Part shown: positions 51,378-60,778 of the stretch, piece by piece
Position numbering within the stretch: the first letter of the stretch is position 1
How the letters are laid out: each line of letters starts with the position of its first letter
Origin: Streptomyces fagopyri
Lineage (GTDB): Bacteria; Actinomycetota; Actinomycetes; Streptomycetales; Streptomycetaceae
Direction of reading: 5' to 3'
Length of the DNA: 64,000 nucleotides
NCBI RefSeq assembly: GCF_009498275.1
Contig: NZ_CP045643.1
Coordinates: 7,750,001-7,814,000 of the forward strand
Program-made: the position numbers and the translations under genes
Notes under the pieces: generated by a model
What the model saw: only the letters and a program-made list of their open reading frames with translations
Told to the model about the DNA's origin: nothing
The model's database searches: none

Positions 51378-51603
51378 GCGGAGCGGCGCGTTTCCGGAGA
51401 ACGCCGGACGCGGAGAAGCGTGTGGGGTGTGCCGTACGCGGCGGAGGGGCCCGGGGTATCCGCACGCCGCGAAGAGGCGCGGAGTACCCCGTACGCGGCG
51501 AAGGCGTCGGGGCATGTCGTACGCGGCGGAGGAGCCGGGGACATGTCGTGATCGGCGAAGGGTTCGGTGTACGCCGTGCGCGCGTGTGGGCCGAGGGCGC
51601 GCC
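51378..51603. repeat. Degenerate 28-29-bp tandem repeat, about eight units
   Basis: Units begin at 51434, 51462, 51491, 51519, 51548 and 51576, each starting GTACGCGGCG(G/A)AG or a variant and ending (A/T)TGTC, TACCCC or GCC; two more degenerate units precede at 51378 and 51406. Lengths of 28 or 29 bp, not a multiple of three, argue that it is non-coding. There are no unique spacers, so it is not a CRISPR array. Confidence 0.75.
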
Positions 51604-51872
51604 GTATACGGTCCGCCTCACGGGGGTGTCCGGGGTGGCGAGGGCGGATCACATCGGCCCTGGGGCGTCCGTCCGCTCGCCGCGGGGCCGGCCGGCACGC
51701 CGAGCGGCCCCGCGTCCGCCGTGACCGGGCACCCGCGTCCGCCGTGACCCGGCGCGCCGCTCCGCCGAGGTGCGCGCGGTGCGAGTGAAGATCGTCGGGG
51801 GCCACCGGTCACCGGCCCCCTGGCCGGCCCCGGCGGCGCCCATCGCGTCGGCACGTGTGGACCACGGGCCGG

Positions 51873-51904
51873 TTAACGTCCACGAAACGACGGCCAACTA
51901 GCGT
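51873..51904 (+). promoter_or_regulatory. GlnR-box-like element and -10 of the urease operon
   Basis: TTAAC, six bases, GAAAC (51873-51888) matches the half-box pattern gTnAc-n6-GaAAc of the nitrogen regulator GlnR, and TAGCGT (51899-51904) could be the -10 of the ureA promoter. Urease genes are known GlnR targets in S. coelicolor, which fits. Confidence 0.5.
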
Positions 51905-51988
51905 GCGCATCCACGCCACCAGGGGTTTTGGTGGCTGCGGCCACCGGACCCCGCACGGTCCGGAGCGAGGACTGTGAGGTGGGACGCC

Positions 51989-52291
51989 GTGCAACTGACC
52001 CCGCACGAGCAAGAGAGGCTGCTGATCCACGTGGCCGCCGACGTGGCCGAGAAGCGCCGGGCCCGCGGACTGAGACTGAACCACCCCGAGGCCGTCGCCC
52101 TCATCACGTCGCACATCCTCGAAGGAGCCAGGGACGGCCGCACCGTGGCGGAACTGATGTCCTCCGGGCGCAAGATCCTCACCCGCGACGACGTCATGGA
52201 GGGCATCCCCGAAATGATCCACGACGTCCAGGTCGAGGCGACCTTCCCGGACGGCACCAAACTCGTCACCGTCCACGACCCGATCGTCTGA
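51989..52291 (+). CDS. ureA: Urease gamma subunit
   Basis: The 100-residue gamma subunit of nickel urease, which hydrolyses urea to ammonia and CO2. The full family sequence is present: [38 protein letters not shown] and the [18 protein letters not shown] end. GTG at 51989 has GAGGTGGGA just upstream and gives the usual N-terminus; a GTG five codons upstream is less likely. First gene of ureABC-F-G-D, with ureB 16 bp downstream. Confidence 0.96.
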   Translation: MQLTPHEQERLLIHVAADVAEKRRARGLRLNHPEAVALITSHILEGARDGRTVAELMSSGRKILTRDDVMEGIPEMIHDVQVEATFPDGTKLVTVHDPIV

Positions 52292-52307
52292 CGGGGGAGC
52301 GAGCACC

Positions 52308-52619
52308 GTGATTCCCGGAGAGATCCTCTTCGCCGAGGGACCCGTCGCCTTCAACGAGGGCCGCGAGGTCACCCGGATGACCGTCCTCAACGCCGCCGAC
52401 CGACCCGTCCAGGTCGGCTCCCACTACCACTTCGCCGAGGCCAACCCCGGCCTGGAGTTCGACCGCGCCGGCGCGCGCGGGAAACGGCTCAACGTCGCCG
52501 CGGGCACCGCCGTGCGCTTCGAGCCCGGGATCCCCGTCGACGTCGAACTCGTACCGCTCGCCGGTGCCCGTGTCGTGCCCGGCCTGCGCGGCGAGACCGG
52601 AGGTGCCCTCGATGCCTGA
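52308..52619 (+). CDS. ureB: Urease beta subunit
   Basis: The 103-residue beta subunit: starts [52 protein letters not shown], ends [22 protein letters not shown] start with GGGGGAGC upstream. Its last 8 bases overlap the start of ureC. Confidence 0.96.
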   Translation: MIPGEILFAEGPVAFNEGREVTRMTVLNAADRPVQVGSHYHFAEANPGLEFDRAGARGKRLNVAAGTAVRFEPGIPVDVELVPLAGARVVPGLRGETGGALDA

Positions 52620-54333
52620 GCTCTCGCGCGGCGCGTACGCCGACCTGTTCGGCCCCACCACCGGCGACCGTATCCGGCTCGCCGACACCGACCTGCTCGT
52701 CGAGATCGAGGAGGACCGTTCCGGCGGCCCCGGGCGCGCCGGTGACGAGGCCGTGTTCGGCGGCGGCAAGGTCATCCGCGAGTCCATGGGCCAGTCGCGC
52801 GCCACCCGCGCGGAGGGCACGCCGGACACGGTCGTCACGGGTGTGGTGATCATCGACCACTGGGGGATCGTCAAGGCCGACCTGGGCATCCGCGACGGCC
52901 GGATCACCGGTATCGGCAAGGCCGGCAACCCCGACACCATGGACGGTGTCCACCCCGACCTCGTCATCGGTCCGGAGACCGAGATCATCGCGGGCAACGG
53001 ACGGATCGTCACGGCGGGCGCCATCGACGCGCACGTCCACTTGATCTGCCCCCAGATCGCCGACGAGGCACTCGCCTCCGGCATCACGACCCTGGTGGGC
53101 GGCGGCACCGGTCCCGCCGAGGGTTCCAAGGCCACCACCGTCACCCCCGGCCCCTGGCATCTGGCCCGGATGCTGGAGTCGATGGAGGGGTATCCGCTCA
53201 ACCTCGGTCTGCTCGGCAAGGGCAACACCGTCTCGCACGACGCGATGCTGTCGCAGATCCGTGGCGGCGCGCTCGGACTGAAACTGCACGAGGACTGGGG
53301 GTCCACGCCCGCCGTCATCGACGCCGCGCTGACCGTCGCCGACCGCACCGGCATCCAGGTCGCCATCCACACGGACACCCTGAACGAGGCCGGGTTCGTC
53401 GGCGACACGCTCGCAGCGATCGGTGGGCGCGGCATCCACGCGTACCACACCGAGGGTGCCGGCGGCGGGCACGCACCGGACATCATGACGGTGGTCTCCG
53501 AACCGCACGTGCTGCCCAGCTCCACCAACCCGACCCGGCCGTACACCGTCAACACCGCCGAGGAACACCTCGACATGCTGATGGTCTGCCACCACCTCAA
53601 CGCGGCCGTCCCCGAGGACCTGGCCTTCGCCGAGTCGCGCATCCGGCCCTCGACCATCGGAGCCGAGGACATCCTGCACGACCTCGGCGCGATCTCGATC
53701 ATCTCCTCGGACTCCCAGGCGATGGGCCGCGTCGGCGAGGTCATCCTGCGGACCTGGCAGACGGCCCATGTGATGAAGCGGCGGCGCGGGGCCCTGCCGG
53801 GCGACGGACGCGCGGACAACCACCGCGTACGTCGCTATGTCGCCAAATACACGATCAACCCGGCGCTCGCGCAGGGACTCGCCCGCGAGATCGGCTCCGT
53901 CGAGACCGGCAAGCTCGCCGACCTCGTGCTGTGGGAACCGGCGTTCTTCGGCGTCAAGCCCCAACTGGTCATCAAGGGAGGGCAGATCGCGTACGCGCAG
54001 ATGGGCGACGCCAACGCGTCCATCCCCACGCCGCAACCGATCCTGCCCCGGCCGATGTTCGGCGCCATCGGGCGGGCGCCCGCCGCGAACTCCTTCAACT
54101 TCGTGGCGCCGCTCGCGATCGAGGACGGGCTGCCGGAACGGCTCTCGCTGAGCAAGCGGTTCATGGCGATCGACTCCACCCGGGCGGTGACCAAGGCCGA
54201 CATGCGGGAGAACGACGCCCGGCCGCACGTAGGGGTCGACCCCGACAGCTTCGCCGTGCACATCGACGGAGAGCTGGTCGAGGCGGCACCGGCCGCGGAA
54301 CTGCCCATGGCCCAGCGTTACTTCCTCTTCTGA
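52612..54333 (+). CDS. ureC: Urease alpha (catalytic) subunit
   Basis: The 573-residue catalytic subunit. The nickel ligands and active site are intact: [10 protein letters not shown], the carbamylated lysine K224 in [31 protein letters not shown], and the mobile-flap motif [10 protein letters not shown] at 52612 overlaps ureB by 8 bases. Its stop is followed by ureF in a TGATG overlap. Confidence 0.98.
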   Translation: MPELSRGAYADLFGPTTGDRIRLADTDLLVEIEEDRSGGPGRAGDEAVFGGGKVIRESMGQSRATRAEGTPDTVVTGVVIIDHWGIVKADLGIRDGRITGIGKAGNPDTMDGVHPDLVIGPETEIIAGNGRIVTAGAIDAHVHLICPQIADEALASGITTLVGGGTGPAEGSKATTVTPGPWHLARMLESMEGYPLNLGLLGKGNTVSHDAMLSQIRGGALGLKLHEDWGSTPAVIDAALTVADRTGIQVAIHTDTLNEAGFVGDTLAAIGGRGIHAYHTEGAGGGHAPDIMTVVSEPHVLPSSTNPTRPYTVNTAEEHLDMLMVCHHLNAAVPEDLAFAESRIRPSTIGAEDILHDLGAISIISSDSQAMGRVGEVILRTWQTAHVMKRRRGALPGDGRADNHRVRRYVAKYTINPALAQGLAREIGSVETGKLADLVLWEPAFFGVKPQLVIKGGQIAYAQMGDANASIPTPQPILPRPMFGAIGRAPAANSFNFVAPLAIEDGLPERLSLSKRFMAIDSTRAVTKADMRENDARPHVGVDPDSFAVHIDGELVEAAPAAELPMAQRYFLF

Positions 54334-55007
54334 TGTCCCGGGCCGCACTTCTCGTCCTGGCGGACGGCCGCTTCCCCGCCGGAGGGCACGCGCACTCCGG
54401 CGGGGCCGAGGCGGCCGTCAAGGCCGGACGGATCAGCGGGGCGGCGAGCCTGGAGGACTTCTGCCGGGGGCGGTTGCACACGACGGGTCTCGTGTCGGCC
54501 GCCCTCGCCGCCTCGGCCGCGCTCGGGGTCGACCCGGTGGCACTGGACTCGGCCGCGGACGCCCGGACGCCGTCGCCCGCCCTGCGCGGGGCCGCGCGGC
54601 GGCTCGGGCGGCAGCTGATGCGGGCGGCGCGGGCGGCCTGGCCGTCCGGGGAACTCGACGCGCTGGCAGCGGGGTTCCCCAAGGGGGCGCACCAGCCCGT
54701 GGTGCTCGGGGTGGCGGCGCGGAGTGCCGGACTCGGGCCCGAGGACGCGGCGTACTGCTCCGCGTACGAGAGTGTCAGCGGGCCGGCGACGGCGACCGTG
54801 CGGTTGCTCAGCCTGGACCCCTTCGACGCCACGGCGGTACTGGCCAGGCTGGCGCCGGAGCTGGACCGGGTGGCCCACCAGGCGGCCGAGGCGGCGCGAC
54901 GTGTGGTGGTCGAGGGGGTCGACGCGTTGCCCGCGAGGGGTGCTCCACTCCTGGAGATCGGTGCGGAGGCGCATGCCGCGTGGGCCGTAAGGCTGTTCGC
55001 GTCGTAG
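54333..55007 (+). CDS. ureF: Urease accessory protein UreF
   Basis: A 224-residue Ure[29 protein letters not shown] is the family N-terminus. UreF acts with UreD and UreG to load nickel and CO2 into apo-urease, controlling the GTPase step. Translation is coupled to ureC through the TGATG overlap. No ureE gene is found anywhere in the operon. Confidence 0.93.
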   Translation: MSRAALLVLADGRFPAGGHAHSGGAEAAVKAGRISGAASLEDFCRGRLHTTGLVSAALAASAALGVDPVALDSAADARTPSPALRGAARRLGRQLMRAARAAWPSGELDALAAGFPKGAHQPVVLGVAARSAGLGPEDAAYCSAYESVSGPATATVRLLSLDPFDATAVLARLAPELDRVAHQAAEAARRVVVEGVDALPARGAPLLEIGAEAHAAWAVRLFAS

Positions 55008-55172
55008 TGGGCCCGCGTGGGGAGTCGTCGCCACGGCTCCGGGGATTGCGTCCCCGGGCCCCGTGCACCCGAGGGCTCGTCATCGTCGTGTTACGCCGGA
55101 CGGGCCCGATGTGAGTCCGTAGGTTGGAAAAGTCGAAGTGTCCGGTCCTGGCCGGGAAAAGGAGCCGCAACC

Positions 55173-55856
55173 ATGCATCTCGACCACCGCCTCGCTCACG
55201 ACGGGGCGTCCGCAGTGAGCGCCGACGCACGGCGTCCCGACGGCTCGCGTCGCGCCCTGCGGATCGGGCTCGGCGGACCCGTGGGATCGGGCAAGACCGC
55301 GACCGTCGCCGCGCTCTGCCGGGCCCTGCGCGACGAGTTGTCGCTCGCGGTCGTGACGAACGACATCTACACGCGCGAGGACGCCGAGTTCCTGCTGCGG
55401 GAGGCCGTGCTGCCCCCCGAGCGGATCACCGCCGTCGAGACGGGAGCCTGCCCGCACACCGCGATCCGGGACGACATCTCGGCGAACCTCGAAGCGGTGG
55501 AGGACCTGGAGGACGAGGCCGGGCCGCTGGACCTGATCCTGGTCGAGTCCGGCGGGGACAACCTCACGGCGACCTTCTCCCGGGGGCTCGTCGACGCGCA
55601 GATCTTCGTGATCGACGTGGCGGGCGGCGACGACATCCCGCGCAAGGGCGGCCCCGGGGTCACCACCGCCGATCTGCTCGTCGTCAACAAGACCGACCTC
55701 GCGCCCTACGTGGGGTCCGACCTGGGGCGGATGGCCGCCGACGCCAAGGCACAGCGAGCCGAACTACCTGTGGTATTGCAATCGTTGAGGATGGAGGACG
55801 GCGTCACGGCCGTCGCGGACTGGGTGCGTGAACGGCTCACCGCGTGGACGGCATGA
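55173..55856 (+). CDS. ureG: Urease accessory GTPase UreG
   Basis: A 227-residue SIMIBI GTPase with P-loop [12 protein letters not shown] (residues 34-45), switch motif with CPH in [25 protein letters not shown] and [10 protein letters not shown]. It powers nickel delivery to urease. ATG at 55173 has AAAGGAG upstream. A run near residues 199-208 ([10 protein letters not shown], 55760-55789) uses codons rare in this genome (CTA, CCT, GTA, TTG, CAA, TTG). The 165 bp between ureF and ureG contains no clear terminator but may hold an internal promoter (TAGGTT at about 55121). Confidence 0.97.
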   Translation: MHLDHRLAHDGASAVSADARRPDGSRRALRIGLGGPVGSGKTATVAALCRALRDELSLAVVTNDIYTREDAEFLLREAVLPPERITAVETGACPHTAIRDDISANLEAVEDLEDEAGPLDLILVESGGDNLTATFSRGLVDAQIFVIDVAGGDDIPRKGGPGVTTADLLVVNKTDLAPYVGSDLGRMAADAKAQRAELPVVLQSLRMEDGVTAVADWVRERLTAWTA

Positions 55857-56611
55857 CGACAACGGGCGTGCGGGCCACCGCACGGATCGGGGCACGCGCC
55901 GACGGCCGGGGCGGCACCTCGCTGCCCGTACTGGACGGCGAGGGACCGATCGCGCCGCGCCGCACCCGGGCGCACGGAGACGAGGCGCGGGTGATGCTCG
56001 TCGGCGCGATGAGCGGTCCGCTCGGCAACGACCGTTTCGCGGTGGAGGCGACCGTCGCCGAAGGGGCCCGCCTGCACGTCGGTTCGGCCGCGGCGACCAT
56101 CGCCCTGCCCGGGCAGACCAAGGGCGAAGCCCGCTACGACGTGCGGCTGCGCGTAGCCGATGGAGGTGAACTGCACTGGCTCCCGGAGCAGTTGATCTCC
56201 GCGGCCGGGAGTGATCTGTACGTCACCTCGCGAATCGATCTGGAGCGCGGCGCGCGTCTGGTGTTCCGGGAGGAGCAGGTACTCGGTCGCGCCGGCGAGC
56301 AACCGGGACGGCTCACCAGCCGTCTCACCCTGCGGCTCGGCGGACGGACCCTGCTGGACCAGGAGCTGTCGTGCGGCCCCGGAGCGCCCGGCGGATGGGA
56401 CGGGCCGGCCGTCCTCGGGGGACACCGCGCCCTCGGACAACTTCTGGTCGTGAGACCGGAGTTCGAGAAGGAGATGCCGGCGGCACGGCTGCTGGGGGAG
56501 TGCGCGGCGGTGAATCCGCTGGCCGGACCGGCTGTTCTGGTGAGCGCGCTGGCACCGGACGCGCTGCGGCTGCGGCGGGTTCTGGACGACGCGTTGAGGT
56601 CGCTCGGCTGA
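55853..56611 (+). CDS. ureD: Urease accessory protein UreD (UreH)
   Basis: A 252-residue UreD scaffold protein that binds apo-urease and recruits UreF and UreG. Features: [49 protein letters not shown] and [16 protein letters not shown] at 55853 overlaps the ureG stop (ATGA); a GTG at 55844 is a less likely alternative. Last gene of the urease operon. Confidence 0.92.
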   Translation: MTTTGVRATARIGARADGRGGTSLPVLDGEGPIAPRRTRAHGDEARVMLVGAMSGPLGNDRFAVEATVAEGARLHVGSAAATIALPGQTKGEARYDVRLRVADGGELHWLPEQLISAAGSDLYVTSRIDLERGARLVFREEQVLGRAGEQPGRLTSRLTLRLGGRTLLDQELSCGPGAPGGWDGPAVLGGHRALGQLLVVRPEFEKEMPAARLLGECAAVNPLAGPAVLVSALAPDALRLRRVLDDALRSLG

Positions 56612-56741
56612 ATATCCGCTCAACGGGGCGCCACGCACCGCTTATCGGATTAGTAAAGAAGCCCGGTCACCCCTGTTCTCAGGGACCTCACAGCCGAAAG
56701 GATCGCCGTACCAATCGCAACGATGTACGGGGAGGTCCCAC

Positions 56742-58352
56742 TTGAGGTCCAAGAGACCGACGAAGCGGGTGACGGCGCTCGGTTCGGCCGGCGTGCTCGT
56801 CACGGCGACCCTGATAGCCGGAGCCGTGGCGGCCCCGTCGGCCACCGCCGACTCACGTCAGAGCCGGAGCCATGGCCAGAGCCGCGAGCAGCGCGGTGCC
56901 GCCGTCGCCGCGGACCGGGCCGCCAAGGCGGGGATCGACTGGCAGGACTGCCCGGCCGACTGGGGCTTCGTGAAGCCCATCCAGTGCGGCTGGGTCAGCG
57001 TCCCGCTGGACTACGCCCACCCGAACGGCAAGCAGCTCAAGCTGGCCGTCGACCGCATCGGTTCCACCGGGACGACGGCGGAGCGCCAGGGCGCCCTCGT
57101 CTACAACCCGGGCGGCCCCGGCGGCTCCGGCATGCGCTTCCCGACCCGGGTCACCAACAAGAACCCGCTCTGGGTGAACACCTCGAAGGCGTACGACTTC
57201 GTGGGCTTCGACCCGCGTGGTGTCGGCCACTCCGCGCCCATCTCCTGCATCGACCCGCAGGAGTTCGTGAAGGCGCCCAAGGCCGACCCGGTCCCCGGCT
57301 CCGAGGCGGACAAGCGCGCCCAGCGCAAGCTCGCCGCCGAGTACGCGGACGGCTGCGCCGAGCGCAGCGGCAAGGCCGTCCTGCAGCAGATGACCACCCC
57401 CAACACCGCCCGCGACCTGGACGTCATCCGCGCCGCGCTCGGTGAGAAGAAGCTCAACTACCTGGGCGTCTCGTACGGCACCTACCTCGGCGCCGTCTAC
57501 GGCACGCTCTTCCCGGGGCACGTCCGCCGCATGCTCGTGGACAGCGTGGTCAACCCCGCGCGGGAGAACATCTGGTACGAGGCCAACCTGGGCCAGGACG
57601 TGGCCTTCGAGGGCCGCTGGAAGGACTGGGAGGACTGGGTCGCCAAGAACGACGCGGCCTTCCACCTCGGCGACACCCGCGCCAAGGTGCAGAACCAGTG
57701 GCTGAAGCTGCGCGCCACGGCGAAGAAGAGCCCGCTGGGCGGGGTCGTCGGACCCGCCGAGCTGATCTCCTTCTTCCAGAGCGCCCCGTACTACGACTCC
57801 TCGTGGGTGCCGGTCGCGACGGTCTTCAGCAAGTACGTCGCCGGTGACACCCAGGCGATGGTGGACGCGGCCGCTCCGGACCTGTCCGACACCGCGGGCA
57901 ACATCACCGCGGAGAACGGCAACGCCGTCTACACCGCGGTCGAGTGCACCGACGCCAAGTGGCCCACCAGCTGGAACAAGTGGGACAGGGACAACACGCG
58001 GCTCAACAAGGACTACCCGTTCATGACGTGGGCCAACGCGTGGATGAACCTGCCGTGCGCCACCTGGCCGGTCAAGCAGCAGACCCCGGTCGAGGTCAAG
58101 ACCGGCAAGGGCCTGCCCAGCGTCCTGATCGTGCAGTCCACGCGTGACGCCGCCACCCCGTACGCGGGCGCGGTCGAACTGCACAAGCGCTTCAAGGGCT
58201 CCCGTCTCATCACCGAGAACGGCGCGGGCTCGCACGGTGTGACCGGCCTGGTCAACCCGTGCATCAACTCGCGGGTGGACACCTACCTGCTCACCGGCCG
58301 GACGGACTCGGCCGATGTGACGTGCACGCCGCACGCCACGCCGGCGCCGTAA
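56742..58352 (+). CDS. tap: Secreted tripeptidyl aminopeptidase (S33 alpha/beta hydrolase)
   Basis: A 536-residue secreted serine peptidase of the Streptomyces Tap type, which removes tripeptides from N-termini of proteins and contributes to processing of secreted proteins. Residues 1-38 form a signal peptide (KRVTALGSAGVLVTATLIAGAVAAPSA). The catalytic serine is S244 in GVSYGTYLG; Asp lies in STRDAATP and His in GSHGV; VYNPGGPGGSG is the oxyanion loop. TTG start at 56742 follows GGGGAGG. Preceded by the urease operon and followed by a strong terminator. Confidence 0.95.
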   Translation: MRSKRPTKRVTALGSAGVLVTATLIAGAVAAPSATADSRQSRSHGQSREQRGAAVAADRAAKAGIDWQDCPADWGFVKPIQCGWVSVPLDYAHPNGKQLKLAVDRIGSTGTTAERQGALVYNPGGPGGSGMRFPTRVTNKNPLWVNTSKAYDFVGFDPRGVGHSAPISCIDPQEFVKAPKADPVPGSEADKRAQRKLAAEYADGCAERSGKAVLQQMTTPNTARDLDVIRAALGEKKLNYLGVSYGTYLGAVYGTLFPGHVRRMLVDSVVNPARENIWYEANLGQDVAFEGRWKDWEDWVAKNDAAFHLGDTRAKVQNQWLKLRATAKKSPLGGVVGPAELISFFQSAPYYDSSWVPVATVFSKYVAGDTQAMVDAAAPDLSDTAGNITAENGNAVYTAVECTDAKWPTSWNKWDRDNTRLNKDYPFMTWANAWMNLPCATWPVKQQTPVEVKTGKGLPSVLIVQSTRDAATPYAGAVELHKRFKGSRLITENGAGSHGVTGLVNPCINSRVDTYLLTGRTDSADVTCTPHATPAP

Positions 58353-58365
58353 CACGCCGCACACG

Positions 58366-58396
58366 AAGGGGCGGCCGGGTCCTCCGGCCGCCCCTT
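58366..58396 (+). terminator. Terminator of tap
   Basis: Perfect 13-bp stem AAGGGGCGGCCGG / CCGGCCGCCCCTT, loop GTCCT, then TTCGC; starts 13 bp after the stop. Confidence 0.9.
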
Positions 58397-58457
58397 TCGC
58401 GTGGATGAGCCCGCCGCGCCCGCCACTTGGTCCCGGCGTCCGGGCACCGGGACCACC

Positions 58458-58705
58458 GATCCACCAGGTCCTCGGGTTCCACGGGTCGTTCGGGCCCACT
58501 GGTCCATGGGTTCGCCGGTCGTCCGGACCCCGCTGCTCCATGGGCCGACGGGGCGGTCGGGCCCGCTGGTGCATGGGTTCGCCGGTCGGTCCACGGGACC
58601 GCCGGTCCTCCGGGGCCACGGGGCTCAAGCCCACGTCTCAGCGGTCGTCCAGTCATCCACGGCCCATTGGTCCACGGGTGCACCGGTCCTCCGGCCCCAG
58701 GCGGC
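58458..58705. repeat. Degenerate short repeats around CCA(C/T)GGG and CGCCGGTC
   Basis: The motif CCA(C/T)GGG followed by variants of TTCGCCGGTCGTCCGG recurs about eight times at irregular spacing (roughly 17, 25 and 34 bp), including near-identical segments starting at 58502 and 58569. It resembles an old, scrambled minisatellite between convergent genes. Confidence 0.55.
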
Positions 58706-58713
58706 CCGGACCG

Positions 58714-59439
58714 TCAACTCAACGGCATCCGCGGGAACCTGCGCGCGTTCTCCGCGCTCTCGGCGGCCGCCTCGGCCTTGACGTCGGCCGCGTACCGGTC
58801 GACGTACTCCTGCCCGGAGAGGGTCAGGACGGCGTACATGATCTCGTCGGTGACGGCACGCAGGATGACCTTCTCGTTCTCCATACCGGCGTAGCGGGAG
58901 AAGTCGAGGGGCTCGCCGAAGCGGATCACCACGGGGTGGAGGTTCGGGATCTTCTGGCCCGGCGGCTGCGCCTCGAAGGTGCCGATCATCGCGCAGGGGA
59001 CGACCGGTACCCCGGCCCTGAGGGCCATGACCGCGACGCCGACCTTGCCCTTGTAGAGGCGCCCGTCGTGCGAGCGGGTGCCCTCCGGGTAGACGCCGAG
59101 CAGCTCGCCCCGGCTCAGTACGCCGAGCCCCTCCCGGATCGCGGCCTGTCCCGCCTCCTTGCCGGAGCGGTCGACCGGGATCTGCCCGGCGCTGCGGAAG
59201 AACGCGGCCGTCAGGCGGCCCTTGATGCCCGGCCCGGTGAAGTACTCCGCCTTCGCGAGGAAGGTGATCCGCCGCTTGAGGATCGCGGGCAGCAGGAAGT
59301 GGTCCGAGAAGGACAGGTGGTTGCCCGCCACGATGGCGGCCCCCGACGACGGTATGTGCTCAAGGCCCTCGGTCCGAGGCCGGAACACCAGCCTCAACAG
59401 CGGACCCAGAAGCACATGTTTGAGCACGTGATAAAACAC
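58714..59439 (-). CDS. 1-acyl-sn-glycerol-3-phosphate acyltransferase (PlsC family)
   Basis: A 241-residue PlsC-type acyltransferase that would transfer an acyl chain to lysophosphatidic acid or a related acceptor at the membrane. Signature NHLSFSDH (HX4D) and VYPEGTRS are intact, with the glycine-rich GPGIKGRLTAAFF between them; the N-terminus MFYHVLKHVLLGPLLRLV is amphipathic or membrane-associated. Monocistronic in appearance. Confidence 0.92.
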   Translation of the reverse strand: MFYHVLKHVLLGPLLRLVFRPRTEGLEHIPSSGAAIVAGNHLSFSDHFLLPAILKRRITFLAKAEYFTGPGIKGRLTAAFFRSAGQIPVDRSGKEAGQAAIREGLGVLSRGELLGVYPEGTRSHDGRLYKGKVGVAVMALRAGVPVVPCAMIGTFEAQPPGQKIPNLHPVVIRFGEPLDFSRYAGMENEKVILRAVTDEIMYAVLTLSGQEYVDRYAADVKAEAAAESAENARRFPRMPLS

Positions 59440-59551
59440 CTGAAGCGCTCCTCTGTTCCTCCGGGCCCTCCCCGGGGAGCGATCAGTTTAGGCGTGCCCG
59501 TCGCCGGGGGTAACCGTTCGGGTGTCACTCTCTGTGGCCCCGTGGCCGGTA

Positions 59552-60778
59552 TCAGACCCCTTGTGCCAGTACCTTCTCCAGGGCCGCGAGCGCGGAGCGG
59601 AGTTCGTCGGCGGTGATGGTCAGCGGCGGGGCGAGCCTGATGGTCGAGCCGTGGGTGTCCTTGACCAGGACTCCCTCGCGCATGAGGCCCTCGCTGATCT
59701 CGCGGCCGGTACCGATGGACGGATCGATGTCGACGCCCGCCCACAGCCCGCGCGCGCGGAAGCCCTCTACCCCCTTGCCCACGAGCGCCGCCAGGCCGTC
59801 CCGCAGGACCACACCCAGCTCGGCGGCCCGGCGCTGGAACTCACCCGTCTCCAGCAGCTCGACGACCGCCGAGCCGACCGCCGCGGCGAGCGGGTTGCCA
59901 CCGAACGTGGAGCCGTGCTCGCCGGGTCGCAGTACCTCCAGGACGTCGCGGCGCCCCACCACCGCCGAGACCGGCACGATGCCGCCGCCGAGCGCCTTGC
60001 CGAGCAGCAGCAGGTCGGGGACGACCCCCTCGTGGTCGACGGCGAGGGTGGTGCCCGTCCGCCCCAGGCCCGACTGGATCTCGTCCGCGACGAACAGACA
60101 GCCCTTCCGGCTGGTCAGCTCGCGCACACCGGCCAGATAGCCGTCGTCGGGGATGACGACGCCCGCCTCGCCCTGGATGGGCTCGATCAGCACGGCCGCG
60201 GTCGTCTCGTCGACCGCGGCTTCGAGCGCCGCGAGATCGTTGTACGGAACGATCCGGAAGCCCGGGGTGAAGGGGCCGAAGCCGCTGCGGGCCGTCTCGT
60301 CCGTGGAGAAGCTGACGATCGTGGTCGTACGGCCGTGGAAGTTGTCCGCGGCCACGACGATCGTCGCCCGGTCCGGGGCGACGCCCTTGACCTCGTAGGC
60401 CCACTTGCGGGCCACCTTGACGGCGCTCTCCACGGCTTCGGCGCCGGTGTTCATCGGCAGGACCATGTCGAGGCCCGTCAGCCGGGCCAGGGACGCCGCG
60501 AAGTGGGCCAGCCGGTCGTTGTGGAAGGCGCGGGAGGTCAGGGTGAGCCGGTCGAGCTGGCGGTGCGCGGCCTCGATCAGCACGGGGTTGCGGTGGCCGA
60601 AGTTGAGGGCCGAGTAGCCCGCCAGCATGTCGAGGTAGCGCCGGCCCTCGACGTCCTCGACCCAGGTGCCCTCGGCGCGGGCGACGACGACGGGGAGCGG
60701 GTGGTAGTTGTGCGCGAGGACCGGCGCCTCGGCGCGGATCAGCTCGGCGGACGTGTGCGTACGGGCGGGAGCGGTCAT
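59552..60778 (-). CDS. rocD: Ornithine aminotransferase
   Basis: A 408-residue class III aminotransferase converting ornithine to glutamate semialdehyde. Recognisable by HNYHPLPVVVARAEGTWVED, NTGAEAVESAVKVARKW, FHGRTTTIVSFS, the PLP-lysine LLGKALGGGIVPVSAV and [17 protein letters not shown] at 60778 overlaps the ddaH stop by four bases, so both are co-translated: ddaH frees citrulline from methylarginines and rocD consumes ornithine, pointing to arginine-derivative breakdown. Confidence 0.95.
   Translation of the reverse strand: MTAPARTHTSAELIRAEAPVLAHNYHPLPVVVARAEGTWVEDVEGRRYLDMLAGYSALNFGHRNPVLIEAAHRQLDRLTLTSRAFHNDRLAHFAASLARLTGLDMVLPMNTGAEAVESAVKVARKWAYEVKGVAPDRATIVVAADNFHGRTTTIVSFSTDETARSGFGPFTPGFRIVPYNDLAALEAAVDETTAAVLIEPIQGEAGVVIPDDGYLAGVRELTSRKGCLFVADEIQSGLGRTGTTLAVDHEGVVPDLLLLGKALGGGIVPVSAVVGRRDVLEVLRPGEHGSTFGGNPLAAAVGSAVVELLETGEFQRRAAELGVVLRDGLAALVGKGVEGFRARGLWAGVDIDPSIGTGREISEGLMREGVLVKDTHGSTIRLAPPLTITADELRSALAALEKVLAQGV

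Larger units (their letters stand above)
51308..51988. other. 681-bp non-coding region upstream of the urease operon
   Basis: First 300 bp hold a degenerate 28-bp minisatellite (51378-51603). The rest is GC-rich spacer (for example two copies of CCGCCGTGACC at about 51716-51745), followed near 51873-51904 by a GlnR-box-like sequence and a -10 element for ureA. Open frames here are antisense artefacts of the high GC content. Confidence 0.6.
58353..58713. other. 361-bp spacer with tap terminator and degenerate repeats
   Basis: After the tap terminator (58366-58396) the rest up to the PlsC stop at 58714 is non-coding and full of approximate repeats; see the separate repeat entry. Confidence 0.6.

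Noticed and set aside
51378..51603. Possible CRISPR array from 28-bp repeats
   Set aside because: Units are contiguous and degenerate with no unique spacers and no cas genes nearby.
51034..51621. Minus-strand open frame of 195 codons overlapping the Phd antitoxin
   Set aside because: Composed of Arg/Pro/Ser-rich translation of the tandem repeats; the plus-strand antitoxin has clear family similarity.
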